55,952 nucleotides of DNA from a virus: positions 1 through 55,952 of the IMG/VR virus record IMGVR_UViG_3300020404_000088; one strand, written 5' to 3'. The notes below the pieces were generated by a model. It saw only the letters and a list, made by a program, of their open reading frames with translations, was not told the origin of the DNA and did no database searches. A program made the position numbers and the translations under genes. How positions within the stretch are numbered: the stretch's first letter is position 1; each line of letters starts with the position of its first letter. Positions 16,085 through 24,467 of this stretch are shown one piece after another.

Positions 16085-17137
16085 TTAGTCGTCTTGTGAG
16101 GTTTCGGTATCGGCTTCTTCAAATCCATCTCCATATTTAAACTCTTTACTACATACTCCATCTAATTGTTCTAGTATCTCTTTTGTGAAGTATTTTGTCG
16201 GGTCGTTATTAATTGTCTTACCAAATGTTTTTGATCCGTCTGGTAATTCAATTCTAGTAGAAACTTGTTTAAATATTTTATGTTTTAAAGCCAAGTCTAG
16301 TAGACCGTAGTATCTATCCAAACCTTTGTCGTAGGTTAATCTAACATCTACAACTTTGTTTTCTTTGGTTAATCTTGATTTATAGTTCTTACAATGTATT
16401 ATATTACCTATAATTTCTGTGCCATCTTTCTCTTTCCTTTTAGATAGATATACGATTGATGACGCTGCATATTTTAATCCTGATCCACCACCCATTTCTT
16501 TCTGTGGGAACATTGAACCAATAACATCATAAGTGTGATTAGTAATTATCAAAGGCACTTTTGCCTTACCTAGTTTTAGTGTCAATACTCTAAAGGCAGC
16601 CTTGACTATCTGTGCCCTTGTCATATCTTTAGTTTCTTTACCTGCTTGTGTATCTTCCATCTCTTTAGTAGTTGATAACATACCTAAACTATCTAATACT
16701 AATAACAATGGTTTTCTATCAGAGGGGTCTTGCTCTATGTACTTATCAAGCACAGTGAGTGATTGATGTCTAAATTCTTGTACAGTAGTCACTGGCATAA
16801 TAACTATTCTACTGCTATCTATACCACGTTCTTCAATTATATCTTTTGTAATTGCTGATTCTGATTCAAAGAATATAACACCACCGTCAGGATTTTTATC
16901 AAGAAAGTTTTTACACATCCCTAATACAAAGAAAGTTTTACCTGTAGCACTTTCACCTGCGATTGCTGTTATCTTATTTGATGGTAGGCCTCTATGAATT
17001 GAGCCGCCTAATAGTGCATTGAATATATATGATCCTGTATCTATGAAAGAATCAACATCACCTGAAGCACCGTCTGATACTATACTGGCATATTCATTAC
17101 CAGTTTCTTTTATTATATCTTTTAAAAAATCACTCAT
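16085..17137 (-). CDS. uvsX: UvsX RecA-like recombinase
   Basis: A 350-residue recombinase that forms filaments on ssDNA and drives strand exchange in recombination-dependent replication. Walker A GESATGKT lies at 61-68 and Walker [12 protein letters not shown] near 146-156. The segment [17 protein letters not shown] matches the L2 region of the family. The acidic C-terminus ([16 protein letters not shown]) is typical. AAGGAT precedes ATG. It has its own early promoter at 17165-17192 whose -35 overlaps the stop of the upstream methyltransferase. Loading partner UvsY is encoded at 43140-43568. Confidence 0.95.
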   Translation of the reverse strand: MSDFLKDIIKETGNEYASIVSDGASGDVDSFIDTGSYIFNALLGGSIHRGLPSNKITAIAGESATGKTFFVLGMCKNFLDKNPDGGVIFFESESAITKDIIEERGIDSSRIVIMPVTTVQEFRHQSLTVLDKYIEQDPSDRKPLLLVLDSLGMLSTTKEMEDTQAGKETKDMTRAQIVKAAFRVLTLKLGKAKVPLIITNHTYDVIGSMFPQKEMGGGSGLKYAASSIVYLSKRKEKDGTEIIGNIIHCKNYKSRLTKENKVVDVRLTYDKGLDRYYGLLDLALKHKIFKQVSTRIELPDGSKTFGKTINNDPTKYFTKEILEQLDGVCSKEFKYGDGFEEADTETSQDD

Positions 17138-17164
17138 TAATTATCCTTGTTAGTTTCATTATCT

Positions 17165-17192
17165 ATTATACTATATTTATATTCAATGTCAA
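17165..17192 (-). promoter_or_regulatory. Early promoter for uvsX
   Basis: TTGACA (17187-17192), 16-base spacer, TATAAT (17165-17170). The -35 sits in GCTTGACA and includes the TGA stop of the upstream gene. A TATAAATA (17174-17181) lies within the spacer and could act as a late box. Confidence 0.8.
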
Positions 17193-18505
17193 GCAAAGAA
17201 TTCATCTAAATTTGCCTTTCTGGAATGTTTAAACAAATCAAAATTTTTATCACCAAAACACCAAACATTTTCTATAAAGAGTTTATTCATAAAATCCGCT
17301 TTGGCTTTATCATCTGTAAATAGTTTATCCGATTTAGGTCTTTGCATAATTCTCATTCCTATCTGGCCTAGAAACTTATCTCTTAATCTATTTACCAATT
17401 CATCACTTGATCTATAGCGAGTACCTTTAATCTTTGGATCCATAATATTAACAAATAAAAACTTTGATACTGCCATTGACTTTTCGGCAACAGGTAAATA
17501 GAAGTCATCACGCCATTTCTCATACTCATTAAATTTAGACCACGATTGATCTTCTTGAAACTCACCACCCTTATTATATTCCTCTGTTGAGAAATAAGGT
17601 GGAGAAGTAAATGCAACATCTATCGGTGGCAACTTATGATATGGTAGGTCTTCAGCACCACAACGCCATATTGTAACTTTCTTAGGTTTAGATAGTAACT
17701 TATTATATTTTGATATCTGTTCGGTATATCTAGCGTATGTGTTAGGATTAGGATCACAACCATAGTATTCTTCGGCATCACTAGCAAAGAAACCTGCAAG
17801 TCTATCGCCCCAACCACAACTTGTGTCTAATACTCTTTTAGCATTTGTCATCTGATAAATTGCTTTTGCAACGACAGGTTTAAATTGTGTTGCAATATAT
17901 GTGCCTAATCTAAATGCACTTATATAACTTTTAGAATCTAGTTTACCACCTAGTAATTGTTCAGACTCATTGCCATCTAAATCTTTTACTTTAGTTAGTT
18001 TAACATCATTGATACCACGCCATATAGGACCTAAACATTTCCATATGGCATATGCGTCACCATTTTCCCATACTTCTTTAGGTGCCCTAAAGCCATAACT
18101 ACCACATTCTAATCTCAAATCTTGCATAAAATAATTTGACACATCATTGTAGGTACTTGGCCCATTGATTAAACCTAAACCATACTTTTCATAACTATAT
18201 TCATAATCATCATACTTTTCAAATACTTCTTTATCAACTTGATCTTTAGGTGTACAAATAGAATTAGTATTGAAGTTTTTTAAACTATTAAAACTATTTC
18301 TCATATCATCCTCTGTTATTTCTTTTAGAGGAAATACAGGTCGTTCAGTTGCGATATAATCAGCAAGATTCTTTCTCATTTCTTCTTTGCCGTATTCTGC
18401 GTTCATTGATTCAAATGTCTTATTATCTAACACAGGTAACTTATCGTCTCCTGCGGCGGCTAATAGACGGCTATATAGTGTATTGTTTCTGATATAATCT
18501 TTCAT
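17189..18505 (-). CDS. DNA methyltransferase (SPPY type) with polymerase-like C-terminal tail
   Basis: A 438-residue S-adenosylmethionine-dependent methyltransferase. The SAM pocket reads RVLDTSCGWGDRLAGFF (about 222-238) with GCDPNPNTY after it, and the catalytic motif is TSPPYF (about 299), the N4-cytosine/N6-adenine class. It is long for the family, with about 200 unplaced N-terminal residues. The end, RKANLDEFFA, is nearly identical to the end of the DNA polymerase encoded four bases upstream (RKANLDDFF). A similar catalytic domain occurs at 33294-34382. No restriction enzyme is nearby, so it probably marks or protects phage DNA. The target sequence is unknown. Confidence 0.85.
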   Translation of the reverse strand: MKDYIRNNTLYSRLLAAAGDDKLPVLDNKTFESMNAEYGKEEMRKNLADYIATERPVFPLKEITEDDMRNSFNSLKNFNTNSICTPKDQVDKEVFEKYDDYEYSYEKYGLGLINGPSTYNDVSNYFMQDLRLECGSYGFRAPKEVWENGDAYAIWKCLGPIWRGINDVKLTKVKDLDGNESEQLLGGKLDSKSYISAFRLGTYIATQFKPVVAKAIYQMTNAKRVLDTSCGWGDRLAGFFASDAEEYYGCDPNPNTYARYTEQISKYNKLLSKPKKVTIWRCGAEDLPYHKLPPIDVAFTSPPYFSTEEYNKGGEFQEDQSWSKFNEYEKWRDDFYLPVAEKSMAVSKFLFVNIMDPKIKGTRYRSSDELVNRLRDKFLGQIGMRIMQRPKSDKLFTDDKAKADFMNKLFIENVWCFGDKNFDLFKHSRKANLDEFFA

Positions 18506-18509
18506 AATT

Positions 18510-21005
18510 TTAAAAAAAATCGTCTAAGTTTGCCTTTCTTTCAAAATTCCATCCGATTGCATTGACAATAAATCTTAATGGTTCTAAAAACGATTTAGTA
18601 AACATTTCATCATGGTTAATATATTGATGTAGTTTAAATTCTTTTGGTAACTTACTAGTAAAAGATATGACATTTTCTCTTATAGGATTTGGTTCTTTTA
18701 ATGTGATAAATTTAATCTTATCGCCATCTTGTATTGTTTCATATTTTCTTAATTTGTTTTGTTTCAATAAGTTATTATAAAGTAAAGCACCTCTTACATG
18801 AATAGGAGTTGACTTTTGATATATGTCTTTTGTTGAAGAATACTTTTTAAGATTATTACAACTTCTAGGATATGCAATATCTTCAGGTGGCAACTTCTTA
18901 AAATGTTTTCTAAAATCTTCTATAAACTGAATTAATGCTGATTCATCTTTTGTCATAATCACTTTTAATGCTTCTTTAATCTTTATACGACAAGGTGCAG
19001 GAGTTGAAGATTTAACAGCTTCAATACCCATGATCTTTAGTTTAGGTTCTTTCAGATCAAGACCTTCTTCATTAAACACATTTAGGATATATCTTTTCTT
19101 TGCAGTCCATATGCCTTTGTTGGCGATTACTTCTCGTTTCATAATCATTTTCTGATCATAAGCATTTACATACTTTGCTAGTTTAGCAAAACTAGAATCA
19201 ATAAATGGTTGTAGTTTTTCTTCACAAAACTTATCTAATACTTTTACGATCTTTCTATGATCAGATTTATCTTTAAATATCTTGTTAACCATTTCACCTA
19301 GTTTGATGTAGATAGAATCTGTATCAGACGCAACAACATAGGTAACATTTTTAGTACTTAGTAGTTTGTTTAGATAATCATTTACATCACGTTCAATCCA
19401 TCTGATAGTCAATTGACCAGCCATAGTAATACCTTCAGCGTGTCTTACATCAAAGTATCTAAAGTATTGATTACCGATAGCACCATAGGCACTATTCAAG
19501 GCAATCTTTCTTGCAAGTTGAATATTATAATTAGAAGATATCTCATTCTTTAATCTTTCATCACCAGTTTCTTGATACAACGCCTTTGCTTTTGCCATCT
19601 TGTTCTTATACATGACACGTTCTTTGTAAAACTTATCCATAAGTTCAGGTAAGAAACCCTGCTTGTCTGTCCTAAATTGAGCACCATTGGGAGTGATAGT
19701 TCTCGTATCTAGGTCAGACAAATCAGATTTTTGATTTAACATATTCTCAACACTCACACGATTAGGATCATGACCAATCATAGTTTCAGGAGAGATATTG
19801 TATTGCATAATTAAATGCGGATACAAACTGTTTAAATCGAAACTCACTATCCAGTCGTGAAAACCTACAACAGGATCTTTTACATAGGCACCTTCATAAC
19901 CTCTTGATTGTTTAGACTCTACAACGGCAGGTGCAACAATATTTTTAGATTTTAAATGATTGAATATAATTGTATCCCACATTCTTACTTGACCAAAACA
20001 ATCTTGATAATTAACTTTTGCTTCATAGGCCATTGTCAAATGCAACTCAATCAGTTTCATCTTGTCTTCTAGTTTATCAACAAGTTCTACATCTTGGATA
20101 TTATATTCTATAAACTGTTGATAATCTTTTGTATAAAATTCTTTAAATGTATCATAAGGATTTTCATTTTTGTTTTCACCTAGTTCTACTTCACCTATAT
20201 AATCTAGTTTATAGCTCTCTCGTCTAACAAATGTATGTTTACGATATAGATCAAGATAATCCAATACAGTAACGCCCATGATATCCCAATAGTTTTGTTC
20301 TTTGTTAAAACCTTTTGCTGTTATTCTAGCACTTTGTTGTGACACTACGTTCCAAGGACTAAATTGTAAAATAAATTCATCACCCATTAATCTTCTAAAT
20401 CTATTCATCAAGAAAGGCATATCGAAAAATTTAACATTCCAACCTGTAACAATATCAGGATTATATTCTAACCAAAATTCTAAAAATTTTTGAATCAATT
20501 CTCTTTCAGTAGGACATTTAATATATCTAACATCTGGCCTATCATTCACAAAGTCATTCATACCGAAGACTATGATCTTCTTTGTTGTATGTTCTTTTAC
20601 TGTTATTGATATAAGAGGTTCAATTGCCTCATCTGAATTAGGAAAACCATTCTCACTTTCACACTCTATATCGATTGTAAGTATTCTTATTTGTTTGATA
20701 TCCCAATCTATCTTGCCAGGAAATTCATCTGCAATAAAAGGATATTGATATCTCGTATTACCATAATATTGAAAACCACTTACATCTTTATATTGATCAA
20801 TCCATTTCTTAGCCTCAGGCATACTTTCGAAAGTAACCTTGCCAACATTAGTGCCGTCAAGTGTTTTGTACTTTGATTCTTTACCAGATGGAATAAACAA
20901 AGATGGTTTATAATTAATTCTAAACTTCTTATGACTACCATCGTGGTTCACACCACGAACTAATAGCCTGCCACGATACGGCAATACCGAAGTATAGAAT
21001 TTCAT
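18510..21005 (-). CDS. gp43: DNA polymerase, family B (T4 gp43-like)
   Basis: An 831-residue replicative polymerase with proofreading. The exonuclease site begins LTIDIECESENG (D112, E114). Polymerase motif A is SFDLNSLYPHL near 387, motif B includes KIALNSAYGAIGNQYFRYF, and motif C is ASDTDSIY near 559. Length is close to T4 gp43 (898). The extreme C-terminus RKANLDDFF holds the place of the T4 clamp-binding tail. It follows a small gene by three bases and is preceded, further upstream, by regA, the T4 translational repressor of this operon. Identity is secure. Confidence 0.97.
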   Translation of the reverse strand: MKFYTSVLPYRGRLLVRGVNHDGSHKKFRINYKPSLFIPSGKESKYKTLDGTNVGKVTFESMPEAKKWIDQYKDVSGFQYYGNTRYQYPFIADEFPGKIDWDIKQIRILTIDIECESENGFPNSDEAIEPLISITVKEHTTKKIIVFGMNDFVNDRPDVRYIKCPTERELIQKFLEFWLEYNPDIVTGWNVKFFDMPFLMNRFRRLMGDEFILQFSPWNVVSQQSARITAKGFNKEQNYWDIMGVTVLDYLDLYRKHTFVRRESYKLDYIGEVELGENKNENPYDTFKEFYTKDYQQFIEYNIQDVELVDKLEDKMKLIELHLTMAYEAKVNYQDCFGQVRMWDTIIFNHLKSKNIVAPAVVESKQSRGYEGAYVKDPVVGFHDWIVSFDLNSLYPHLIMQYNISPETMIGHDPNRVSVENMLNQKSDLSDLDTRTITPNGAQFRTDKQGFLPELMDKFYKERVMYKNKMAKAKALYQETGDERLKNEISSNYNIQLARKIALNSAYGAIGNQYFRYFDVRHAEGITMAGQLTIRWIERDVNDYLNKLLSTKNVTYVVASDTDSIYIKLGEMVNKIFKDKSDHRKIVKVLDKFCEEKLQPFIDSSFAKLAKYVNAYDQKMIMKREVIANKGIWTAKKRYILNVFNEEGLDLKEPKLKIMGIEAVKSSTPAPCRIKIKEALKVIMTKDESALIQFIEDFRKHFKKLPPEDIAYPRSCNNLKKYSSTKDIYQKSTPIHVRGALLYNNLLKQNKLRKYETIQDGDKIKFITLKEPNPIRENVISFTSKLPKEFKLHQYINHDEMFTKSFLEPLRFIVNAIGWNFERKANLDDFF

Positions 21006-21008
21006 TAA

Positions 21009-21239
21009 TTATATTTGTGTATTATTAAAATGTTTTTTAAGACTAGCAAGTTTTTCTTCCGCATTTGCAAGTTGATCATTCAACTTATCTAATTCTGATA
21101 GATGTTGAGGGTGTTCACCTATTGCGACAGGATTGTCAAAATAGATTATCATAGTTGCTTTCGCTGCTTCTATATCAGCGATATATTTTTTCTCTAGTGC
21201 TTTGTATAGGGGATTGTTTGTTTGATGATTTTGTGCCAT
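21009..21239 (-). CDS. Small helical protein upstream of DNA polymerase
   Basis: A 76-residue protein with AAGGAG well placed before ATG. It opens MAQNHQTNNPLYKALEKKYI and ends with a coiled-coil stretch (ELDKLNDQLANAEEKLASLK). No enzymatic motif. It is the first gene behind the early promoter at 21264-21292 and lies three bases before the polymerase gene, so it is expressed with replication proteins. I have an impression of similar small proteins at this position in relatives, without a function. Confidence 0.75.
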   Translation of the reverse strand: MAQNHQTNNPLYKALEKKYIADIEAAKATMIIYFDNPVAIGEHPQHLSELDKLNDQLANAEEKLASLKKHFNNTQI

Positions 21240-21263
21240 TGTTCACTCCTTTGATTATATAAC

Positions 21264-21292
21264 ATTATAACATATTTAGAATAGATTGTAAA
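21264..21292 (-). promoter_or_regulatory. Early promoter for the polymerase unit
   Basis: TTTACA (21287-21292), 17-base spacer, TATAAT (21264-21269), in the extended context GCTTTACA. Twenty-five bases separate the -10 from the ATG of the small gene upstream of gp43. Confidence 0.8.
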
Positions 21293-21296
21293 GCGT

Positions 21297-22760
21297 CTAT
21301 TCATCTTTTTGTAATGGTAAATTAACACCTCGTGTATCATTGCCATCGCTTCTTTCAATCCAAGAAGAAAGAACAAACTTTCTATTTGGATTTACATTGA
21401 CTTTAAATCTAGTCAATAAATCTCTATTGATTAAAAATGTACTTCTTGAATCTTTTGTCGTCAAGCCAATTGGCACATCTGTATAAAATTTATTATTGAA
21501 AGTTATATCTACAAGAACAATCGGTCTCTCATCTACTTGATCCATTCGAGTTGCCTCAGAGATACCTTCTAGTTTACTTGTAAATTTCTTACCATCTTTT
21601 TCCCATTTGACAGTTTTACCTGATACATCTATTTTGTCAACACAAAACATTGACGCCTGAGTACCGTTACCTGTATCAAACTTTGCTCTGACAGGTCCAT
21701 AACCATCGATAACAAGTCTTTCGTGAAACCCTGCCTCTTTTGTGAAAGAGTGTTTTCTATGTACGTCTTGTGTAAGATAGTTAAATAATTCTTTTACTAC
21801 ATTTTCAGGTGTAGTTTTTCCCACATATGATCTATCCTTTAAATCAGTATTATATAATGAGAAGTTTGAACCAATCCCAGGTGATCCATTACACTCTAAC
21901 ACATAATAGTTGCCATTCACTATCGCATGGTCGACACCTACCATAAACGCACCAGTTGATCTGGCAGCGTCTAATACTACTTTACGTTCATCATCTGAAA
22001 GTTTATAAGGTTCAGTAGTTGCCTCTCTATGTCTATTAGACCTAAAATCTTTCTTAGCACTTATTCTTTTTGTTGAAGCTAATACTCTACCATCAACAAC
22101 TATTGTACGAACATCAAAGTCAAACTTCATAAATTCTTGTAATAGTAAAGCAGCACCAAACTTCCATAATGATTGTGCAACTGAGACCATACTTTTTTCA
22201 GACTCGACAACTGATACACCAATACCTTGTGTACCTGTTAGTGTTTTTATAATGACAGGATACTTGCCACCTAGTTTTTCGTGGGCATGAATTAATCCTT
22301 TTTCATTTGAAATTAAAGCAGTTCTTGGTGTAGGTATATTATCTCTCTCAAAAGAAATGTATGCTGACATCTTGTTATCACAAGTAAGCATACCGTTTCT
22401 AGTGTTTATCATAAATGCACCAGCATTTTCGAATGTAGATAATAACGCTAAACCAGTTTCGTCTTCAAGAACACCTGCTCTTGTAAAACAGATTGTCTTT
22501 GAAAGATCAAATTCTATTTCAGTATCTTCGCCATCAATATTTGATACAAGCAAAGTACCTTTCTCTAAATCATTTTTTGATACCCATGCCTCAGACGTAT
22601 TAATAATATGACAAGGAATATTTCGACTTTTACATTCCTTAGCTATCATATTACTAACAACAGACTTACTGTCAGCATTGATTTTAGTTAAGATAGCAAC
22701 TTGTATATTACTTCTCTCAACTTTCTCAGATATGAATTCTTTAAACTTGGGCGCCTTCAT
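21297..22760 (-). CDS. RimK-like ATP-grasp ligase fused to RimB-like aspartic protease domain
   Basis: A 487-residue two-domain protein. Residues about 20-320 are an ATP-grasp ligase of the RimK type, which adds amino acids to peptide or protein C-termini: words include YPVIIKTLTGTQGIGVSVVE, LLQEFMKFDFDVRTIVVDGR and YVLECNGSPGIG. Residues about 345-485 (VRAKFDTGNGTQAS, then STFLINRDLLTRF and NPNRKFVLS) match the RimB/Zn-protease family with a retropepsin-like fold and an active DTG. The start MKAPKFKEFISE resembles a capsid-targeting peptide. The start overlaps regA by 20 bases. Its target protein is unknown. Confidence 0.8.
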   Translation of the reverse strand: MKAPKFKEFISEKVERSNIQVAILTKINADSKSVVSNMIAKECKSRNIPCHIINTSEAWVSKNDLEKGTLLVSNIDGEDTEIEFDLSKTICFTRAGVLEDETGLALLSTFENAGAFMINTRNGMLTCDNKMSAYISFERDNIPTPRTALISNEKGLIHAHEKLGGKYPVIIKTLTGTQGIGVSVVESEKSMVSVAQSLWKFGAALLLQEFMKFDFDVRTIVVDGRVLASTKRISAKKDFRSNRHREATTEPYKLSDDERKVVLDAARSTGAFMVGVDHAIVNGNYYVLECNGSPGIGSNFSLYNTDLKDRSYVGKTTPENVVKELFNYLTQDVHRKHSFTKEAGFHERLVIDGYGPVRAKFDTGNGTQASMFCVDKIDVSGKTVKWEKDGKKFTSKLEGISEATRMDQVDERPIVLVDITFNNKFYTDVPIGLTTKDSRSTFLINRDLLTRFKVNVNPNRKFVLSSWIERSDGNDTRGVNLPLQKDE

Positions 22761-23172
22761 CTTCTATTTTTTTACCTATATTATATTTTGCTTGAAGATC
22801 CCACTCGTTCTTTTCTTTAAAACTTAATACTTTAATTTGTGATAGAGGTGCTTTCTTCTCGGCGATTTCTTTATTTAATATAGCGATTAAACCCCAATCG
22901 CTTAACAGTTGAGCAATTGTGTTTCGTCTTTCAGCGTCATTGTCAGAGAAGTTTGCTGTCTTACCATCTAAGGCAAATAACTCTTTGAAATGCACTATGA
23001 AATATCTTCCTTGTTTGTGTAGTATGTGACAAGATTGAAATAACTTTTTATCTTTTCTTGATGCCACACCTATTCTAGTTAGAGTCTCCCTGACTTTTAG
23101 AAAATCATCAGGCTCTTTTAACTGTACTTCTAACATCTTCTCAGGATGCCAGAGATTATCTAATTCATTCAT
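22741..23172 (-). CDS. regA: RegA translational repressor
   Basis: A 143-residue protein closely resembling T4 RegA, which binds start regions of early mRNAs and shuts off their translation. Matching stretches include LKEPDDFLKVRETLTRIGVA, SCHILHKQGRYFIVHFKELF and the DWGLIAI segment. About 20 residues longer at the N-terminus than T4 RegA (122 residues). It keeps the T4 operon order 45-44-62-regA, overlapping gene 62 by 4 bases. It probably regulates clamp, clamp-loader and polymerase messages. Confidence 0.95.
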   Translation of the reverse strand: MNELDNLWHPEKMLEVQLKEPDDFLKVRETLTRIGVASRKDKKLFQSCHILHKQGRYFIVHFKELFALDGKTANFSDNDAERRNTIAQLLSDWGLIAILNKEIAEKKAPLSQIKVLSFKEKNEWDLQAKYNIGKKIEDEGAQV

Positions 23173-23558
23173 TTTGTCCCACCTTTATATAATTTCTCTT
23201 TAATCAATTTTAGTTGATCTTTAGTGAGTATATCAAGTACAGTTTTTGCTTTTTCATTACTATATCCATAATACTCTTTTACCAAATCAATATCTTTTAA
23301 TTTATTAGCTCTTAAAAAAGGACTAAACCTTTTCTTTGATCTAATACTATTTAGTAGAAACGAGTATTGCATATCCTTATCTAGGAAGTGATTACGATTT
23401 ACTTCATTTACAAGCATTATGGTGTCTGAAAAGCCAGACAGTATCTTGTTAATTATAAATGCAGGATACTTCTTGACCCAATCCTTATCATCGGATTTCA
23501 TCAAATCTTTTTTAGTGAAGTTTATAGAGTTAAGATAGTCTTTAAGTTCATAGCTCAT
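23169..23558 (-). CDS. gp62: Clamp loader small subunit (T4 gp62-like)
   Basis: A 129-residue protein, shorter than T4 gp62 (187). The opening LKDYLNSINFTKKDLM and the KYPAFIINKILSG segment match gp62, which forms a 4:1 complex with gp44 to load the sliding clamp. The remainder is helical. It overlaps regA by 4 bases and the glycosylase gene by 11 bases. In T4 it directly follows gene 44; here two extra genes are inserted between. The reduced size suggests a minimal version of the subunit. Confidence 0.88.
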   Translation of the reverse strand: MSYELKDYLNSINFTKKDLMKSDDKDWVKKYPAFIINKILSGFSDTIMLVNEVNRNHFLDKDMQYSFLLNSIRSKKRFSPFLRANKLKDIDLVKEYYGYSNEKAKTVLDILTKDQLKLIKEKLYKGGTK

Positions 23559-23931
23559 TTATATACCTCTTCAATTCTTTGTCTTGTACATCTTTTGGTA
23601 TCTCATTCTTATAGAATATTCTATAACTATCATTACCATATTTACCTATGCCATGTAGAGCCCTGGCGTCTTTACGATTCCATGACAGGAAATCTATACT
23701 CATCAACCTTATTCTCTTTGCCCTAACAGTTGACATACCTAAAGGTCTTAACATCTTCTCCTGTGTCTTATATCTGCCTCGTATATAAGCAGCTGCATTA
23801 GGATATCTCTTGAACAATTTAGGTAATAACTTCTTGACTTGTTTTCTATATGTAAGATTAAGACATATGACACCTACCATATGTTGCCATACGCTCTTGA
23901 CCTGTTGTTGTACCATTAATTCATCTATCAT
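23548..23931 (-). CDS. MBD4-like HhH DNA glycosylase
   Basis: A 127-residue helix-hairpin-helix glycosylase-type domain. Residues 92-106 (LHGIGKYGNDSYRIF) are nearly the same as the catalytic core of vertebrate MBD4, including the HhH turn GIG and the catalytic aspartate (D101 here, D560 in human MBD4). Upstream the pattern of LLPKLFKRYPNAAAY and LRPLGMSTVRAKRI follows MBD4 as well. MBD4 removes T or U opposite G arising from deamination. The protein is only the catalytic domain, without a methyl-CpG-binding domain. It is coupled by overlaps to an adenine methyltransferase and gene 62. The true substrate is unknown. Confidence 0.82.
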   Translation of the reverse strand: MIDELMVQQQVKSVWQHMVGVICLNLTYRKQVKKLLPKLFKRYPNAAAYIRGRYKTQEKMLRPLGMSTVRAKRIRLMSIDFLSWNRKDARALHGIGKYGNDSYRIFYKNEIPKDVQDKELKRYINEL

Positions 23932-24467
23932 ACTTCATTACCCCATGCATCCCAGCCATCAAATTTTTGTCTAGCAAATAATTCTATTCTAGGTAGATCA
24001 CCACATAACTTGATTATATCGTTTCTGATTCTATCTGGTTTTCTACTATGTTCTCTACGCTGATCTATGACTAATTGTGCCACAGATTTACTAACTCTTT
24101 TAGGTTTACCTTTTGTTGCAAGTAAACACATTTCTGGATTACATCTAGTCCAATATCCTAATCCTGTAAACATACCCATATTAGTTTTGTTTGATTTCGC
24201 CCAGGTAAATCCTACTGTCTTGTAAGTGAACCCCCAGGCGTCAATAACTTTAAATGCTTTTTCTAATAATGGATCAGTAACCCACATTAATAATACACAA
24301 TCTTTATCTGCTATTTTTTCAACAGGCATATCGCATATATCTTTTAGTGACATACAATCATAATGTTGAGTAGCATTTCTACCTTCTCCTTTTTCACTTC
24401 TTGATTTAAAGTGCCAAGGTGGGTCAGCATAGATTATGTTATATTTTTTATCTGGTAATGATATCAC
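23928..24467 (-). CDS. MT-A70 family adenine methyltransferase
   Basis: A 179-residue methyltransferase of the MT-A70 class (N6-adenine in DNA or RNA). The catalytic DPPW is at 15-18 within YNIIYADPPWHFKSR. Later words VLLMWVTDPLLEKAFKVIDA and TKGKPKRVSKS and the ending ELFARQKFDGWDAWGNE are standard for the family. It is about the length of phage members. The start overlaps the gene 44 stop by 4 bases, so it is made together with the clamp loader. It may mark new phage DNA to avoid host restriction. The recognition sequence is unknown. Confidence 0.9.
   Translation of the reverse strand: MISLPDKKYNIIYADPPWHFKSRSEKGEGRNATQHYDCMSLKDICDMPVEKIADKDCVLLMWVTDPLLEKAFKVIDAWGFTYKTVGFTWAKSNKTNMGMFTGLGYWTRCNPEMCLLATKGKPKRVSKSVAQLVIDQRREHSRKPDRIRNDIIKLCGDLPRIELFARQKFDGWDAWGNEV

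Noticed and set aside
16075-16161. Longer start for the gene between uvsX and gene 41
   Set aside because: It would overlap uvsX by 77 bases; ATG at 16074 follows the uvsX stop closely.
21194-21376. Minus-strand frame across the polymerase promoter
   Set aside because: It would contain the early promoter and overlap two well-supported genes.
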